Shown: positions 7,615-17,792, numbered from the stretch's first letter. The stretch: DNA of 64,000 nt from Flavobacterium omnivorum (GCF_900099915.1 NZ_FNDB01000004.1:1-64000); one strand, 5' to 3'. Program-made: numbers and translations. Notes: generated by a model from the sequence alone, not told the origin.

Positions 7615-8592
7615 ATGTTGAATGTTAGTCAGAAAGAAAAAAAATGTGTGCGGTATCTTGCCAACGAAATGTCTAAAGCAGAGCGATCTGTGTTTGAAAT
7701 TGAACTGTCTTTGGACGATGATCTCCTTGCTGTTTTTGAAAATTTTCAAACCATTTGGATGAGTTATCCCAATAGTGAAGTGCCAATACGAACTATTTCT
7801 TTTGAGGAAATCATCACAGAATATAATAAACCAGAAAAGAGTAAACCCGTAAAAGTTTCCATAAAAAAGAAGTCCGTCTTTTCTATGGCTTTGCTTTTGG
7901 TTTTTTGTTTGGTTTTTTATTTCATAGGAATGACTCCTTCGGGGTATACCAATCATAAAATTGCACTTAAAGGGCAGCGGCTAACTTTTAAGTTACCGGA
8001 TAGCAGTACTGTTATTTTAAATTCAGGCAGTGAAATAAAATATTCCAGTGATTTCAGTACACAAAGAGCTATCTGGTTGCATGGCGAAGCTTTTTTTAAA
8101 GTTACCAAGAATAGTAATTCTCCTTTTATTGTACATACAAATGGTTTTGATGTAAAAGTTTTAGGAACAGAGTTCAATGTTAATAGCAATACTATTAATC
8201 AAACGGTTTCTTTGGCAAAAGGAAAAGTAAACGTACTGCTTAAAGAAAGTAAGGATGAAATTAACCTATTGCCAAATGAAGAATTAGTTTGGAATTCTAA
8301 AACCAAGTTAGTGATCAAAAGAAATTTTGATGTGAATAAGGTTTCTGCCTGGAAAGACAATATACTCATTTTGGATGATGAAAAATTCGAAGATGCACTC
8401 CCAAAAATTAATCAATTCTATGGCGTAAACTTTATCATTAAGGATGCTGCCACAGCAAATCAGCATATAAAGGGAGCTTTTAAAAACCAGACCATTGATG
8501 AATTTATAACGTCTCTAGAGTTTATTTCAGAGGTAAGCATCACAAAAACCATTCAAAATAACATAGAGATATCCAAGTACCATGAAAATTAA
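7615..8592 (+). CDS. FecR-family anti-sigma factor
   Basis: Inner-membrane regulator that holds or activates a partner ECF sigma factor in response to a signal from a TonB-dependent receptor. Order: cytoplasmic N-terminal sigma-binding region (1-85), one transmembrane helix (about 88-106), periplasmic FecR domain (about 115-230, with LPDSSTVILNSGSEIKY, LHGEAFFKV and FDVKVLGTEFNV) and a C-terminal DUF4974 domain (about 250-320). The 325-aa length is normal. Unusually, it precedes its sigma gene and overlaps it by 11 nt; in most such loci the sigma gene comes first. The SusC protein downstream has the matching N-terminal signalling domain. Confidence 0.92.
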   Translation: MLNVSQKEKKCVRYLANEMSKAERSVFEIELSLDDDLLAVFENFQTIWMSYPNSEVPIRTISFEEIITEYNKPEKSKPVKVSIKKKSVFSMALLLVFCLVFYFIGMTPSGYTNHKIALKGQRLTFKLPDSSTVILNSGSEIKYSSDFSTQRAIWLHGEAFFKVTKNSNSPFIVHTNGFDVKVLGTEFNVNSNTINQTVSLAKGKVNVLLKESKDEINLLPNEELVWNSKTKLVIKRNFDVNKVSAWKDNILILDDEKFEDALPKINQFYGVNFIIKDAATANQHIKGAFKNQTIDEFITSLEFISEVSITKTIQNNIEISKYHEN

Positions 8593-9190
8593 TGCAATAA
8601 AAATGGGCAGTAGTGATTGCTTTTCAGACGATTATTTATTTAAGCAAATTCAGAACGGTCAATACGAGGCGATGGAACTTTTCTTTAAAAGGTATTACGC
8701 GCCTTTGTGTCGTTTTGGAATGAGTTATGAATCGAACTTGTGCCTTGTTGAAGAAAAAGTGGCTGATATTTTTATTCAGTTATGGACCAATAGAAATATT
8801 CTTGATACAATTAAAAACCCTAAATCGTATATCTATGTAATAGTGAAAAACAGTTTAAAAACAGTTCGGAAATCAGAGCTGTTTTACCAACAAATTGATG
8901 AAACAAAATCTATAAATACTATATTTTCTCCTAGTAGGGAGCAGGAGATTATTGAAAATGAACAAAAAGAAATGAAAACTAATTTGATACGTGAAATATT
9001 AGATATTATTCCTAAAAAATCACGTCAGGCTTTTGAACTCAGTAGAATCGATGGATTAAAATACAAAGAAATTGCGGAAATCCAAAATGTCACTCCTAAA
9101 ACGGTTGAAAATCATATCGCTATTGCCCTAAAATATATTAGTAAGGCTTTAGAATCCTATAAAAAAAGGGGTTTGCTGAACTCCATTTAA
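8582..9190 (+). CDS. ECF-type RNA polymerase sigma factor
   Basis: Sigma-70-family protein of 202 aa. Region 2 lies at about 20-85 (MELFFKRYYAPLCRFGMSYE, then FIQLWTNR) and region 4 at about 135-190 (IPKKSRQAFELSRIDGLKYK, then EIAEIQNVTPKTVENHI, a helix-turn-helix). It should direct polymerase to the susC/susD promoter when released by the FecR protein. The ATG at 8582 lies inside the end of fecR, suggesting translational coupling. The family is clear; the target genes are inferred from position. Confidence 0.9.
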   Translation: MKINAIKMGSSDCFSDDYLFKQIQNGQYEAMELFFKRYYAPLCRFGMSYESNLCLVEEKVADIFIQLWTNRNILDTIKNPKSYIYVIVKNSLKTVRKSELFYQQIDETKSINTIFSPSREQEIIENEQKEMKTNLIREILDIIPKKSRQAFELSRIDGLKYKEIAEIQNVTPKTVENHIAIALKYISKALESYKKRGLLNSI

Positions 9191-9257
9191 TAAGTAGTAG
9201 AAAACCAGCTATTTTAAGATCAGTTTTGATTAAAAAAAACAAATAATCACAGATAAA

Positions 9258-12200
9258 ATGAAACAAAAAATTATTCTAACGGTATCCTTATTACTTCTGT
9301 TTGGTAATGGTATATCGTATTCAAAGACATCAAATACAAGTACTATTGAAGATATTGCAGACAAAAAAGAGAAAATCAATTTAAACCTAAAAGACGTTTC
9401 GATAAAGCAAACCTTTACCCTTATAGAACGACAAATAAACAACAAGTTTATTTACATGTCTGATCAAAATTTTCTTCAAAAGAAAATTTCTATTACGATA
9501 AACAACCAAGATTTAAATCAGGTATTAGCCGTTTTGAAAACCAAGGTGAGTCTTGATTTTAAAGTAACTAAAAATGGAGTTTTAGTCAAAGAATTGGTTG
9601 GTAGTACTCCAAGAAAGATTGTAAAAAAGAATCAGGAAAACCGAAAAATTACAGGAGTGGTTTTAGACGAATCTAATTTGCCTATTCCTGGAGCTTCAGT
9701 TTTTGTAGCAGGAACCACGATCGCTGCAACAACTGATTTTGACGGAAAATTTACGATTAGTGTTCCAGCAAATACAACGGTTTTATCGGTGAGTTATATC
9801 GGATTTGAGACTAAAGTAATCAACATTGAAAACCAGACTGAAATTAAAATAATGCTTTCAGAATCAACTTCTCAATTAAACGAAGTTGTCGTTATGGGGT
9901 ATGGCACAGAACAACGACGAAATGTTACCGGTTCTGTATCTTCAGTAAAAATGAAAGAGATTGTATCACAACCTAAAGCAAATGTAACCGAAATGCTGGA
10001 AGGTCGTTTGCCGGGTGTTCAAATCATGAGTGATAACAGCCCAGGAGGAGGGTCTTCAATTCGTGTACGCGGTTTTAGTACAATTAACAACAATGATCCT
10101 TTAGTGATTATTGATGGAGTTCCCGCTTCAAATGGTTTAAATGGGATCAATCCATCTGACATAGAAACCCTTCAGGTATTAAAAGACGCTGCCTCGTCCT
10201 CTATTTATGGTTCTCGTGCGGCAAATGGAGTGGTTGTCATCACGACAAAAAAAGGAGGGAAAAATGGTAAAACGGAAATGCAATTTGATGGGTATTCCGG
10301 TGTGCAATCGGTATTTAATTTGCCTACAATGTTGAATGCGCAACAGTATGGCGACTTACTTTGGCAAGCGACTAAAAATGATGGGAAAGTTCCAGCAAGC
10401 GGTATCTATGGTAGTAATCCTAATTCGCCTACAATTCCGGCGTTTCTTAATGCTGCCAATACAATTCCGAGTGGTGACGTAAAATGGATTAATGAAATCA
10501 TGCGACCAGCAGCAGTCCATTCTTATAATTTATCGTTGTCAAAAGGAGATGAAAAAAGTCAACACGCTTTTACACTTGGATATTTTAATCAGGAAGGAAT
10601 TATAAAACATACTGGATTTGAACGTTTTACAGCACGATTTAATTCTAGTTATAAAGTAAAAGACTTTCTGACTATTGGCGAAAACTTTACGGCTTCTTAT
10701 TCGGAGCAAGTGGCAACTGGAACCAATAGCTCTTTGGGAAGTATTGTTTACAATGCCCTGCAGTTTCCTTCCATTGTTCCGGTATATGATATTAACGGAA
10801 ATTTTGCGGGTAACCCAATCAATGATATTCCGAATCCATTAGGAAGTTTAACGCGGGCCAAAGACAACAAACAAAAGCGAATTCAGGCTTTAGGAAATGT
10901 ATTTGCCACAGTAAAAGTTAGTGATTTTACTTTTAAAACTTCTTTGGGATTGGACTTTCAAAATTATAATTTCAGGAATTTTTCACCTGTTTTTAATGAG
11001 ATTCTTTCACAGAATGTTAAAAATGCTTTAACTACAAGCAACAGTTTTAATTATCAACTTACGATATCCAATACTTTAAATTACCAAAAACAATTTGGTC
11101 AACACAATCTGGATGTGCTTTTAGGACAAGAAGCGATTAAATATTATTACGAAGGTTTTGGGGCTTCTCGCCAAAATTTCCTTTATGAAGATCCTAATTT
11201 TAGATATTTAACGTACGGTACTGAAAATCAATTAAACACAGGAACTGCAAATGAATGGGCTTTGAACTCCTATTTTGGGAGAGTAAATTATAATTTCAAT
11301 CAAAAATATATTGTCAGTGCCACCGTAAGAAGGGATGGAACTTCCCGATTAGCCAATAATAACTGGGGCACCTTTCCGGCAGTTTCTGCTGGATGGAGAT
11401 TGGATAAGGAAGCATTTTTTGATTTTGGAAACACATTTACTTCCTTTTTACTTCGTGCGAGTTGGGGACAAACCGGCAATCAAGAATTACCGTCCTATTC
11501 TACGGTGGATAGTTATTCTAATAACAATAATTATTCGGATTATGCCATTGGAGGGCAAAATGTGATTGCAACGGGATTAACACAAACTCGGGTTTCGAAT
11601 GCTAATTTATCTTGGGAAACCACTACTCAAAAAACAATTGGATTGGATCTTGGTTTTTTTAATAACAAATTAAATATTACAGCAGAATATTACAATAAGC
11701 AGACGGATGATATTCTGGTTTATAATGTAATTCCATTAACCTATGGCGGTACTAATGACGGGCAATGGATTAATGATGGGCAAATGAAAAATCACGGTTT
11801 TGAATTGGATTTAAACTATGCCGATAAAATCAGTGATTTCTCTTATGACCTTGCCTTAAATTTGACGGGATACAAAAATGAATTGACTGCCTTGAATAGT
11901 GTAGCGTATTTGGGTATTCCTAGTTCTTCCTTGCATACCGTTAATTTTGGTCAGGAAATTTCCAGAAGTGCCGTTGGGCAACCTATTGGTTCTTTTTATG
12001 GATTTGTTTCCGAAGGTTTATTTCGCAGTCAACAAGAAGTTTCGGATTATGGGATGCAACCCAATGCACAAGCGGGAGACATCAAGTTCAAAGATGTAAA
12101 CGGGGATGGTGTAATTGATGCGGATGACAGAACTTTTATCGGCTCTCCACATCCGGATATCATGCTCGGTTTTAACATTAATCTTAAATACAAACAGTTT

Positions 12201-12659
12201 GATTTAGGAATGTTTTTTAACGGAAGTTTTGGAAATGACATCTATAATCTGACAAAATACAAGACCAATTTCTTTAATCAGGCAGCTTATAATAAAGATG
12301 CCGATTTATTAGGCGCCTGGACCGTTGATAATCCAAATTCAAACATTCCGAGATTGTCCTTAGATGATAGAAATAATAACATTCGCCCTTCTTCCTATTA
12401 TGTTGAAGATGGTTCGTATTTTAAATTAAACAATTTACAATTGGGGTATACTTTTGCACCAGAGGCTTTAGCCGGAATGAAATTGCGTTTGTATGGACAG
12501 GCGAGTAATGTATTTACTATTACTAAATACAGTGGTTTGACACCACAAATTGGGTTGCAAAGTTATTCTTCCAGCAACCGAAATCTCGATATAGGTATTG
12601 ATAGAGGAATTTATCCCACTTCAAGAACATTTACTTTTGGTTGTAATTTAAACTTTTAA
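9258..12659 (+). CDS. SusC/RagA-family TonB-dependent outer-membrane receptor with STN signalling domain
   Basis: Outer-membrane importer that takes oligosaccharides from its SusD lid, powered by TonB. Signal peptide about 1-22. An STN domain at about 38-110 (INLNLKDVSIKQTFTLIERQ) transmits the signal to the FecR protein. Then come a carboxypeptidase-like beta domain (about 128-210, GVVLDESNLPIPGASVFVAG), a TonB-box region (LNEVVVMGYGTEQRRNVTGS), a plug and a 22-strand barrel ending in a terminal Phe (NLNF). The length of 1133 aa is typical. Nine nt separate it from susD. The STN domain plus upstream sigma/anti-sigma pair makes this a transducer type, so expression probably depends on substrate uptake. 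Confidence 0.96.
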   Translation: MKQKIILTVSLLLLFGNGISYSKTSNTSTIEDIADKKEKINLNLKDVSIKQTFTLIERQINNKFIYMSDQNFLQKKISITINNQDLNQVLAVLKTKVSLDFKVTKNGVLVKELVGSTPRKIVKKNQENRKITGVVLDESNLPIPGASVFVAGTTIAATTDFDGKFTISVPANTTVLSVSYIGFETKVINIENQTEIKIMLSESTSQLNEVVVMGYGTEQRRNVTGSVSSVKMKEIVSQPKANVTEMLEGRLPGVQIMSDNSPGGGSSIRVRGFSTINNNDPLVIIDGVPASNGLNGINPSDIETLQVLKDAASSSIYGSRAANGVVVITTKKGGKNGKTEMQFDGYSGVQSVFNLPTMLNAQQYGDLLWQATKNDGKVPASGIYGSNPNSPTIPAFLNAANTIPSGDVKWINEIMRPAAVHSYNLSLSKGDEKSQHAFTLGYFNQEGIIKHTGFERFTARFNSSYKVKDFLTIGENFTASYSEQVATGTNSSLGSIVYNALQFPSIVPVYDINGNFAGNPINDIPNPLGSLTRAKDNKQKRIQALGNVFATVKVSDFTFKTSLGLDFQNYNFRNFSPVFNEILSQNVKNALTTSNSFNYQLTISNTLNYQKQFGQHNLDVLLGQEAIKYYYEGFGASRQNFLYEDPNFRYLTYGTENQLNTGTANEWALNSYFGRVNYNFNQKYIVSATVRRDGTSRLANNNWGTFPAVSAGWRLDKEAFFDFGNTFTSFLLRASWGQTGNQELPSYSTVDSYSNNNNYSDYAIGGQNVIATGLTQTRVSNANLSWETTTQKTIGLDLGFFNNKLNITAEYYNKQTDDILVYNVIPLTYGGTNDGQWINDGQMKNHGFELDLNYADKISDFSYDLALNLTGYKNELTALNSVAYLGIPSSSLHTVNFGQEISRSAVGQPIGSFYGFVSEGLFRSQQEVSDYGMQPNAQAGDIKFKDVNGDGVIDADDRTFIGSPHPDIMLGFNINLKYKQFDLGMFFNGSFGNDIYNLTKYKTNFFNQAAYNKDADLLGAWTVDNPNSNIPRLSLDDRNNNIRPSSYYVEDGSYFKLNNLQLGYTFAPEALAGMKLRLYGQASNVFTITKYSGLTPQIGLQSYSSSNRNLDIGIDRGIYPTSRTFTFGCNLNF

Positions 12660-12667
12660 ATTTAAAA

Positions 12668-14335
12668 ATGATGCGAATAAATAACACAATAAAAATAGTA
12701 GCTTTTTTAGCTTTGGGACTTCAAATGAGTTCTTGTTCTGACACTTTTCTGGAAGAAGTAACGTATGGCGAAGTGGATCCTTCTGAAATGACCAAGCCTG
12801 CTAATGTAGAACGCGCCATTATATCTGCATACAGCGTTTTAAACGGACAAATTGACGGAGCCACGAATGCCCTTAATTCACCAAGTTCCAATTGGAGTTT
12901 TGGCGATGTAACCTCCGATGATAGTTACAAAGGCGGTGGAGGAACTGGAGATCAGAACAACATTCACCAAATGGAGATTTACAATGAAAACTCCACCACG
13001 CTGGATATAGAACGCAAATGGGTAGCGCTGTACGAAGGGGTGAAACGGGCAAATGAAGCCATGCGATTGTTAAATGCTTCTCCTGATTTTGAAGCTAGTT
13101 TAAAAGTGAAACGTATGGCAGAATTACGATTTTTGAGAGGACATTTTTATTTTGAGTTGAAAAAAATATACAATCGTATTCCGTATATTGATGAAACGGC
13201 AGCTACAGTGGCTGATTATGCCAAATCCAACACTACTTTTAGCTCAGCGGAACTGTGGACTAAAATTGAAACTGATTTTCAATTGGCGTATGCTGATCTG
13301 CCTGCTACACAAACAGAGTTAGGACGACCAACCAAAATTGCTGCTAAATCCTATTTAGCTAAATGTTATGTTTTCCAAAACAAATGGCAATTGGCGTATG
13401 ATGCAACTACTGAAATAATGAGCAGTAATTATGGCTTATTAGCTGATTTTCAGCAACTCTTTTTGCCAGAAAATGACAATAATAAGGAAGTTATTTTTGC
13501 AATACAACTATCTGTAAAAGATGGTCAACCTAGTTCGTATAACGGAAGTATTGGAGATCGTTTGTCAGCACCTGGAGGTCCATTTTATTCACAATATGGT
13601 TTTCATCGTCCTACACAGAATCTTGTGAACGCCTTTAAAACGGATGCTTCTGGTTTACCTTTAGAAAATAACATCAATGTTGTATCCAGTGACAATGTAG
13701 ATCCACGCATCGATATCACAATAGGACGACCTGGAATTCCTTACAAGGATTTGGGTGTTTTATACCAAGACAGTTGGGCAAGAGATTTAGCAACTTACGG
13801 TGCATTTGCGCCTAAAAAGCGAATTGTTTCTGCTAAATCTGCTTTTCATGTTACCGTTTGGCCGTATGTAAATGCCTTAAATTATTACATTATTCGATAT
13901 GCAGAGGTTGTTTTATGGAGAGCAGAAGCAGCGGTCGAAATTGGAAAAATAGATGAAGCTCGAATATTAGTGAACCAAATTAGGAATCGTGCCGCTAATT
14001 CGGCCTACGTAAAAACGTTGGATGGTAGTGCAAACGCAGCAAATTACAGCATTAAACCGTATAGTGCTATTTGGACGGATCAAATTGCCGCAAGAGCAGC
14101 AGTGCATTTAGAAACCCGATTAGAATTGGCTATGGAAGGCCACCGATTCTTTAACCTAGTTCGATGGGGAGAGGCAAATGCTACCATCAATACCTATCTG
14201 AATGTCGAAAAAACGAGAAGAACGCATTTGACCAATGCCGTATTTACCGCAGGGAAAAACGAATATTTCCCAATCCCACAGCGGTATATTGATGCACTGC
14301 CAACAGGAACAGTAACTCAGAATAACGGTTTTTAA
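12668..14335 (+). CDS. SusD/RagB-family glycan-binding lipoprotein
   Basis: Cell-surface lipoprotein that binds glycan and forms the lid of the SusC channel. Lipobox near residues 19-23 (LQMSSC) after a hydrophobic leader. The N-terminal SusD_2-type region contains VERAIISAYSVLNGQIDGAT, followed by helical TPR-like segments (MAELRFLRGHFYFELKKIYN) and the C-terminal family motif (ETRLELAMEGHRFFNLVRWG). The length of 555 aa is normal. Two ATG codons lie in tandem (12668 and 12671); either could start. A strong terminator follows immediately. Confidence 0.95.
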   Translation: MMRINNTIKIVAFLALGLQMSSCSDTFLEEVTYGEVDPSEMTKPANVERAIISAYSVLNGQIDGATNALNSPSSNWSFGDVTSDDSYKGGGGTGDQNNIHQMEIYNENSTTLDIERKWVALYEGVKRANEAMRLLNASPDFEASLKVKRMAELRFLRGHFYFELKKIYNRIPYIDETAATVADYAKSNTTFSSAELWTKIETDFQLAYADLPATQTELGRPTKIAAKSYLAKCYVFQNKWQLAYDATTEIMSSNYGLLADFQQLFLPENDNNKEVIFAIQLSVKDGQPSSYNGSIGDRLSAPGGPFYSQYGFHRPTQNLVNAFKTDASGLPLENNINVVSSDNVDPRIDITIGRPGIPYKDLGVLYQDSWARDLATYGAFAPKKRIVSAKSAFHVTVWPYVNALNYYIIRYAEVVLWRAEAAVEIGKIDEARILVNQIRNRAANSAYVKTLDGSANAANYSIKPYSAIWTDQIAARAAVHLETRLELAMEGHRFFNLVRWGEANATINTYLNVEKTRRTHLTNAVFTAGKNEYFPIPQRYIDALPTGTVTQNNGF

Positions 14336-14349
14336 AAATTAAATTAAGT

Positions 14350-14383
14350 AAATTGGGCAATCGAACAGGTTGCCCAATTTTTT
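14350..14383 (+). terminator. Intrinsic terminator after susD
   Basis: An 11-bp perfect stem (AAATTGGGCAA / TTGCCCAATTT) with a 9-nt loop and trailing Ts, ending 10 nt before the next ATG. It probably lowers transcription of the downstream enzyme genes relative to susC/susD. Confidence 0.8.
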
Positions 14384-14393
14384 ATACAAAAAG

Positions 14394-15656
14394 ATGAGAA
14401 AAATAATTTATATAGTACTAGCGTTTGTAGCTATTTCAGGCTATAGCCAAAGAGTGAAAGGATTTGAATTGGGGTTTACTTCCTCTAAATCCAGTTCGGT
14501 GATTCAGGATAAGAATTTTTATTTGTTGACTGCCATTCAAAATGATCAATCCGTTAGCCAACTTCTGGAAAAGAATATGGTTTTCAAAACGATTTTCAAG
14601 AATCAGCAACAAGCGATTGCTTCTAAACTAAAGTCTTGCAAAGACAGTCTTTCTTGTTTGATTAGTGGGTATCAATTTAATGATAAAGAACTTGCTGATA
14701 TTGATGTTGAACTCCGGCGTTTAATGAAAGACAAAAAGGAACTGCAAGATTTTGTGAAAAATAATTTGCGTCCTTCGGGGAAATACGAGAATTTTAAAAA
14801 CAGTACCGATACTGAATTAATAGTAAATGCGTGGCAACTTTGTGCTCAGGCAATGAACCGCATTATGAAAGTTTATGGTCTTGGAGAAGCTGCTCAATAT
14901 GCTACAATAGATTCGGTTTCTTACGATGTAGAGTCTAAATTTTATAAAGGATCTGTTTTTATGTGGTCAGACCTGCTTCATAATAAAAAACCGAAAGAGA
15001 ATGCTCTGTTTTTTCAAGAAAGTCTGGATTTCAGTTTATCGCTTTTGTATATGAACCATCGCTATGAGGTGGCGCGTTACGAACCTTTGGAGGAAAAGGA
15101 AAACAAGAAAGCAATTGCTCATATCAAACAAGTTGATTTTAATACTTTTGATTATGCCTCTATTTTAATTTTGGGTAACGGACCAGAAAATTATCAAGAC
15201 CGATTGTCCGCCATTGGAAAATTAAATTTACAATTGGGAGTATTGGAATATCAAGCCAAAAAAGCCCCCTTTATTATTGTTTCCGGTGGTCATGCCCATC
15301 CTTTTAGAGCTACTTTTTGTGAGGCGATCGAAATGAAAAAAGAATTGATGGAGGTCTATCATATTCCCGAAGAAAATATTCTGATTGATCCTTTTGCCCG
15401 GCACACCACAACTAATTTGCGCAATGCAAGCCGATTGATGATTGCGTACCAAATGCCACTCGACAAAAAAAGTATCGTCGTTACGAATGTGAGCCACAGT
15501 GATTATGTAGGAAATCCAAATTTTAATGTCCGTTGCAAGGAAGAATTGGGTTATTTGCCTGCTATTATTTTAAAAAGATTAAATTCGACAGCACTAGAAT
15601 TCCTGCCTAATGTGGAATCCTTGCACCAAAATCCAATAGATCCCTTAGATCCGTAA
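14394..15656 (+). CDS. YdcF/ElyC/SanA-like (DUF218) exported protein
   Basis: An N-terminal signal peptide (MRKIIYIVLAFVAISGYSQ) is followed by about 240 residues of helical sequence and a C-terminal DUF218 domain (about 250-400). In that domain ILILGNGPENYQDRLS, PFIIVSGGHAHPF, IPEENILIDPFARHTTTNLR and VVTNVSHSDYV match the conserved blocks of ElyC/SanA/YdcF proteins. The family's biochemical role is poorly known; in Bacteroidota it often lies beside glycoside hydrolase genes. An in-frame TTG at 14370 sits inside the terminator stem, so ATG 14394 is chosen. The stop is directly followed by the ATG of the GH92 frame, indicating coupled translation. Confidence 0.85.
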   Translation: MRKIIYIVLAFVAISGYSQRVKGFELGFTSSKSSSVIQDKNFYLLTAIQNDQSVSQLLEKNMVFKTIFKNQQQAIASKLKSCKDSLSCLISGYQFNDKELADIDVELRRLMKDKKELQDFVKNNLRPSGKYENFKNSTDTELIVNAWQLCAQAMNRIMKVYGLGEAAQYATIDSVSYDVESKFYKGSVFMWSDLLHNKKPKENALFFQESLDFSLSLLYMNHRYEVARYEPLEEKENKKAIAHIKQVDFNTFDYASILILGNGPENYQDRLSAIGKLNLQLGVLEYQAKKAPFIIVSGGHAHPFRATFCEAIEMKKELMEVYHIPEENILIDPFARHTTTNLRNASRLMIAYQMPLDKKSIVVTNVSHSDYVGNPNFNVRCKEELGYLPAIILKRLNSTALEFLPNVESLHQNPIDPLDP

Positions 15657-15665
15657 ATGTATACC

Positions 15666-17732
15666 ATGAAAAAAATACTCGTTTCAAGTCTTGCTTTGTT
15701 GATAATAGCCTGCCAGCCTTTAAAAAATAATAGTACCAAAGGGGAATCCTCTTTAGATAAAGTAAATGTCTTTTTGGGTAGTTCAGGCGATCATGGCCAG
15801 ATGTCCCCATCGGCTTCATCTCCCTTCAATATGATGAGTATTGGCCCTCAGACCTATCCTCATATTCATTCGGGTTACGAGCATTTGGCAAAAGAATTTC
15901 GGGGATTTACCCACAGCCGTATCGAAGGAGTTGGGTGTATGGGAAGTGGAGGCAATCTGTTGATTAAACCTATTTTGGATGGCGATACGAAAACGCTACT
16001 ACTCAAAAAACAAGAATCAGCTTCTCCTGGCTTTTATGGGGTCACATTTGATAATGAGATTCAGGCTCAAATGAGTGTAAAACATAATTTCGGAATCCAT
16101 CATTATAAATTCCCAAGAAAAGGAGCAGGTCTTTTTATTGATTTATCCCATGCATTTGTCAATCGATTTGTTGCAGAAGAACATGAAGTTAACAGCAATA
16201 CCATTAGTGGTTGGATCGATACTCAAACCACTTGTGATAAGGGAATATATCGTATTTATTATATTCTGGAGTTCTCAAATTTCGCTACTATAAAGCCAAT
16301 TAAAGAACATAAGTACCTTGTTTCTGGACTTCCTGGTGCTACCGAAATGGAAGTTCGTGTTGGTTTTTCCTCCGTGAGTACGGCTTACGCCAAAGCTAAA
16401 ATAGAAACGATGCCCCTGAAAGATTTGGCTGCGCAAACAGCAGCAGTCTGGGAGCATCATTTAAATAGAATAAAGGTAACAGGCGAAAAAGACAGAGAAG
16501 ATTTATTCTATTCGCTTTTATACCGAGGATTGCAAGCGCCATTTTTAGTTTCGGAATCGGATGGAAGCTACAAAGCCATCGACGGTTCGATTCAAAAATC
16601 AATTAGTCCGATATACAACGGTTGGGCCATTTGGGATAATTATCGAGAACAATTGCCCATGCTTTCGCTGGCCTATCCGGAACGTTTTGGCCCCATTGTA
16701 AACTCTATTGCAAATTTGTATCCGTATGGGAAGAATAATTGGGCTACTAAACACGAGTCTTCGCCTACAGTCCGCACGGAACATGCGATTGTCGTTTTAT
16801 TAGATGCATATAGAAAAGGATATCCAGTAGATTTTAATACTATCAAGGATTCTTTAATTGCAGAAGTAGACCGCTTGGAATACAATTCGCCTGACAAGGC
16901 TTTGGAATCCTCTTATGATAGTTGGGCGCTTTCTGAAATCCTGAAAATCACCAAAGATTCCGTTTTGAGTGCCAAGTATTTTAATAAAGCTTTGGATTAT
17001 AAAACCTATTGGAAAAAAGATTTTGCTGATTTATCCCAGAAAGATATTGATAAAATGCCCGCTCGAGGCATGTATCAAGGTACGGTTTGGCAGTACCGCT
17101 GGTTTGTACCTTTTGATGTATCGGGACTGAAAAAATTAATAGGCGGAGAAGTTTCTTTTTTAAAGCAATTGGATCTATTTTTTGCGGAGGACAATTACAA
17201 TCATGCCAATCAACCTGACTTGCAAGTTCCAGGGATGTATAATGCGAGTGCTCAACCTTGGAAATCACAAAAATTGTTTCGGAATATTATGTTGGATACC
17301 GTGGTTCAGGCTTATTTTAACGACAATAGCAAAGGAATAGATTCCTATATTGGAAGGATTTATAAGAACCAGCCCCAAGCTTATGTTCGTACCATGGATG
17401 ATGATGCAGGGACAATGTCTTCTTGGTTTGTGATGCGAAGTATTGGCTTGTCTCCAGCAAACATAGGGAGTCCTGTTTATTATTTGACAGCCCCGATCTT
17501 TGAGTCTGTAAAATTAAATTGGGAAAACGGAAAATCTTTTCACATCCAAGTGTCTAATTATAATAAAGAGCACTTCTATGTTCAATCAGCTCAATTAAAC
17601 GGTCAGCCCTTATTTAGAAATTGGTTGACGCAAGAAGAGATTAGTAGCGGCGGAACCCTAATTCTTGAAACTGCCGCTGTACCGAATGAAAAATGGGGAA
17701 TCGAGAATCAGTGGATTTCAAAGACTGAGTAG
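15666..17732 (+). CDS. GH92-family alpha-mannosidase, lipoprotein
   Basis: Probable calcium-dependent exo-alpha-mannosidase acting on mannan or N-glycan mannose. Lipoprotein signal (MKKILVSSLALLIIAC). The N-terminal beta domain carries VNVFLGSSGDHGQMSPSASS and GYEHLAKEFRGFTHSRIEG. The (alpha/alpha)6 domain carries GWAIWDNYREQLPM, YDSWALSEI, MYQGTVWQYRW and MDDDAGTMSSWFVMRSIGL, equivalent to the usual catalytic DxGQMSAWYV block. The length of 689 aa is slightly short. Several conserved positions differ from the common form (SRIEGVG for the usual HLSGTG, DNYR for DTYR), so it may be a divergent subfamily with another linkage preference. An ATG at 15657 would add three residues; 15666 gives the cleaner signal peptide. 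Confidence 0.9.
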   Translation: MKKILVSSLALLIIACQPLKNNSTKGESSLDKVNVFLGSSGDHGQMSPSASSPFNMMSIGPQTYPHIHSGYEHLAKEFRGFTHSRIEGVGCMGSGGNLLIKPILDGDTKTLLLKKQESASPGFYGVTFDNEIQAQMSVKHNFGIHHYKFPRKGAGLFIDLSHAFVNRFVAEEHEVNSNTISGWIDTQTTCDKGIYRIYYILEFSNFATIKPIKEHKYLVSGLPGATEMEVRVGFSSVSTAYAKAKIETMPLKDLAAQTAAVWEHHLNRIKVTGEKDREDLFYSLLYRGLQAPFLVSESDGSYKAIDGSIQKSISPIYNGWAIWDNYREQLPMLSLAYPERFGPIVNSIANLYPYGKNNWATKHESSPTVRTEHAIVVLLDAYRKGYPVDFNTIKDSLIAEVDRLEYNSPDKALESSYDSWALSEILKITKDSVLSAKYFNKALDYKTYWKKDFADLSQKDIDKMPARGMYQGTVWQYRWFVPFDVSGLKKLIGGEVSFLKQLDLFFAEDNYNHANQPDLQVPGMYNASAQPWKSQKLFRNIMLDTVVQAYFNDNSKGIDSYIGRIYKNQPQAYVRTMDDDAGTMSSWFVMRSIGLSPANIGSPVYYLTAPIFESVKLNWENGKSFHIQVSNYNKEHFYVQSAQLNGQPLFRNWLTQEEISSGGTLILETAAVPNEKWGIENQWISKTE

Positions 17733-17792
17733 TTTATAAATTAATAGCGGGTAAGTATTGATTTTATTACTTGAGATCTTTAGTCATATGGA

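Noticed and set aside
15228..17268. Several minus-strand frames inside the YdcF-like and GH92 genes
   Set aside because: They are shadows of well-supported genes and have no protein-like composition.
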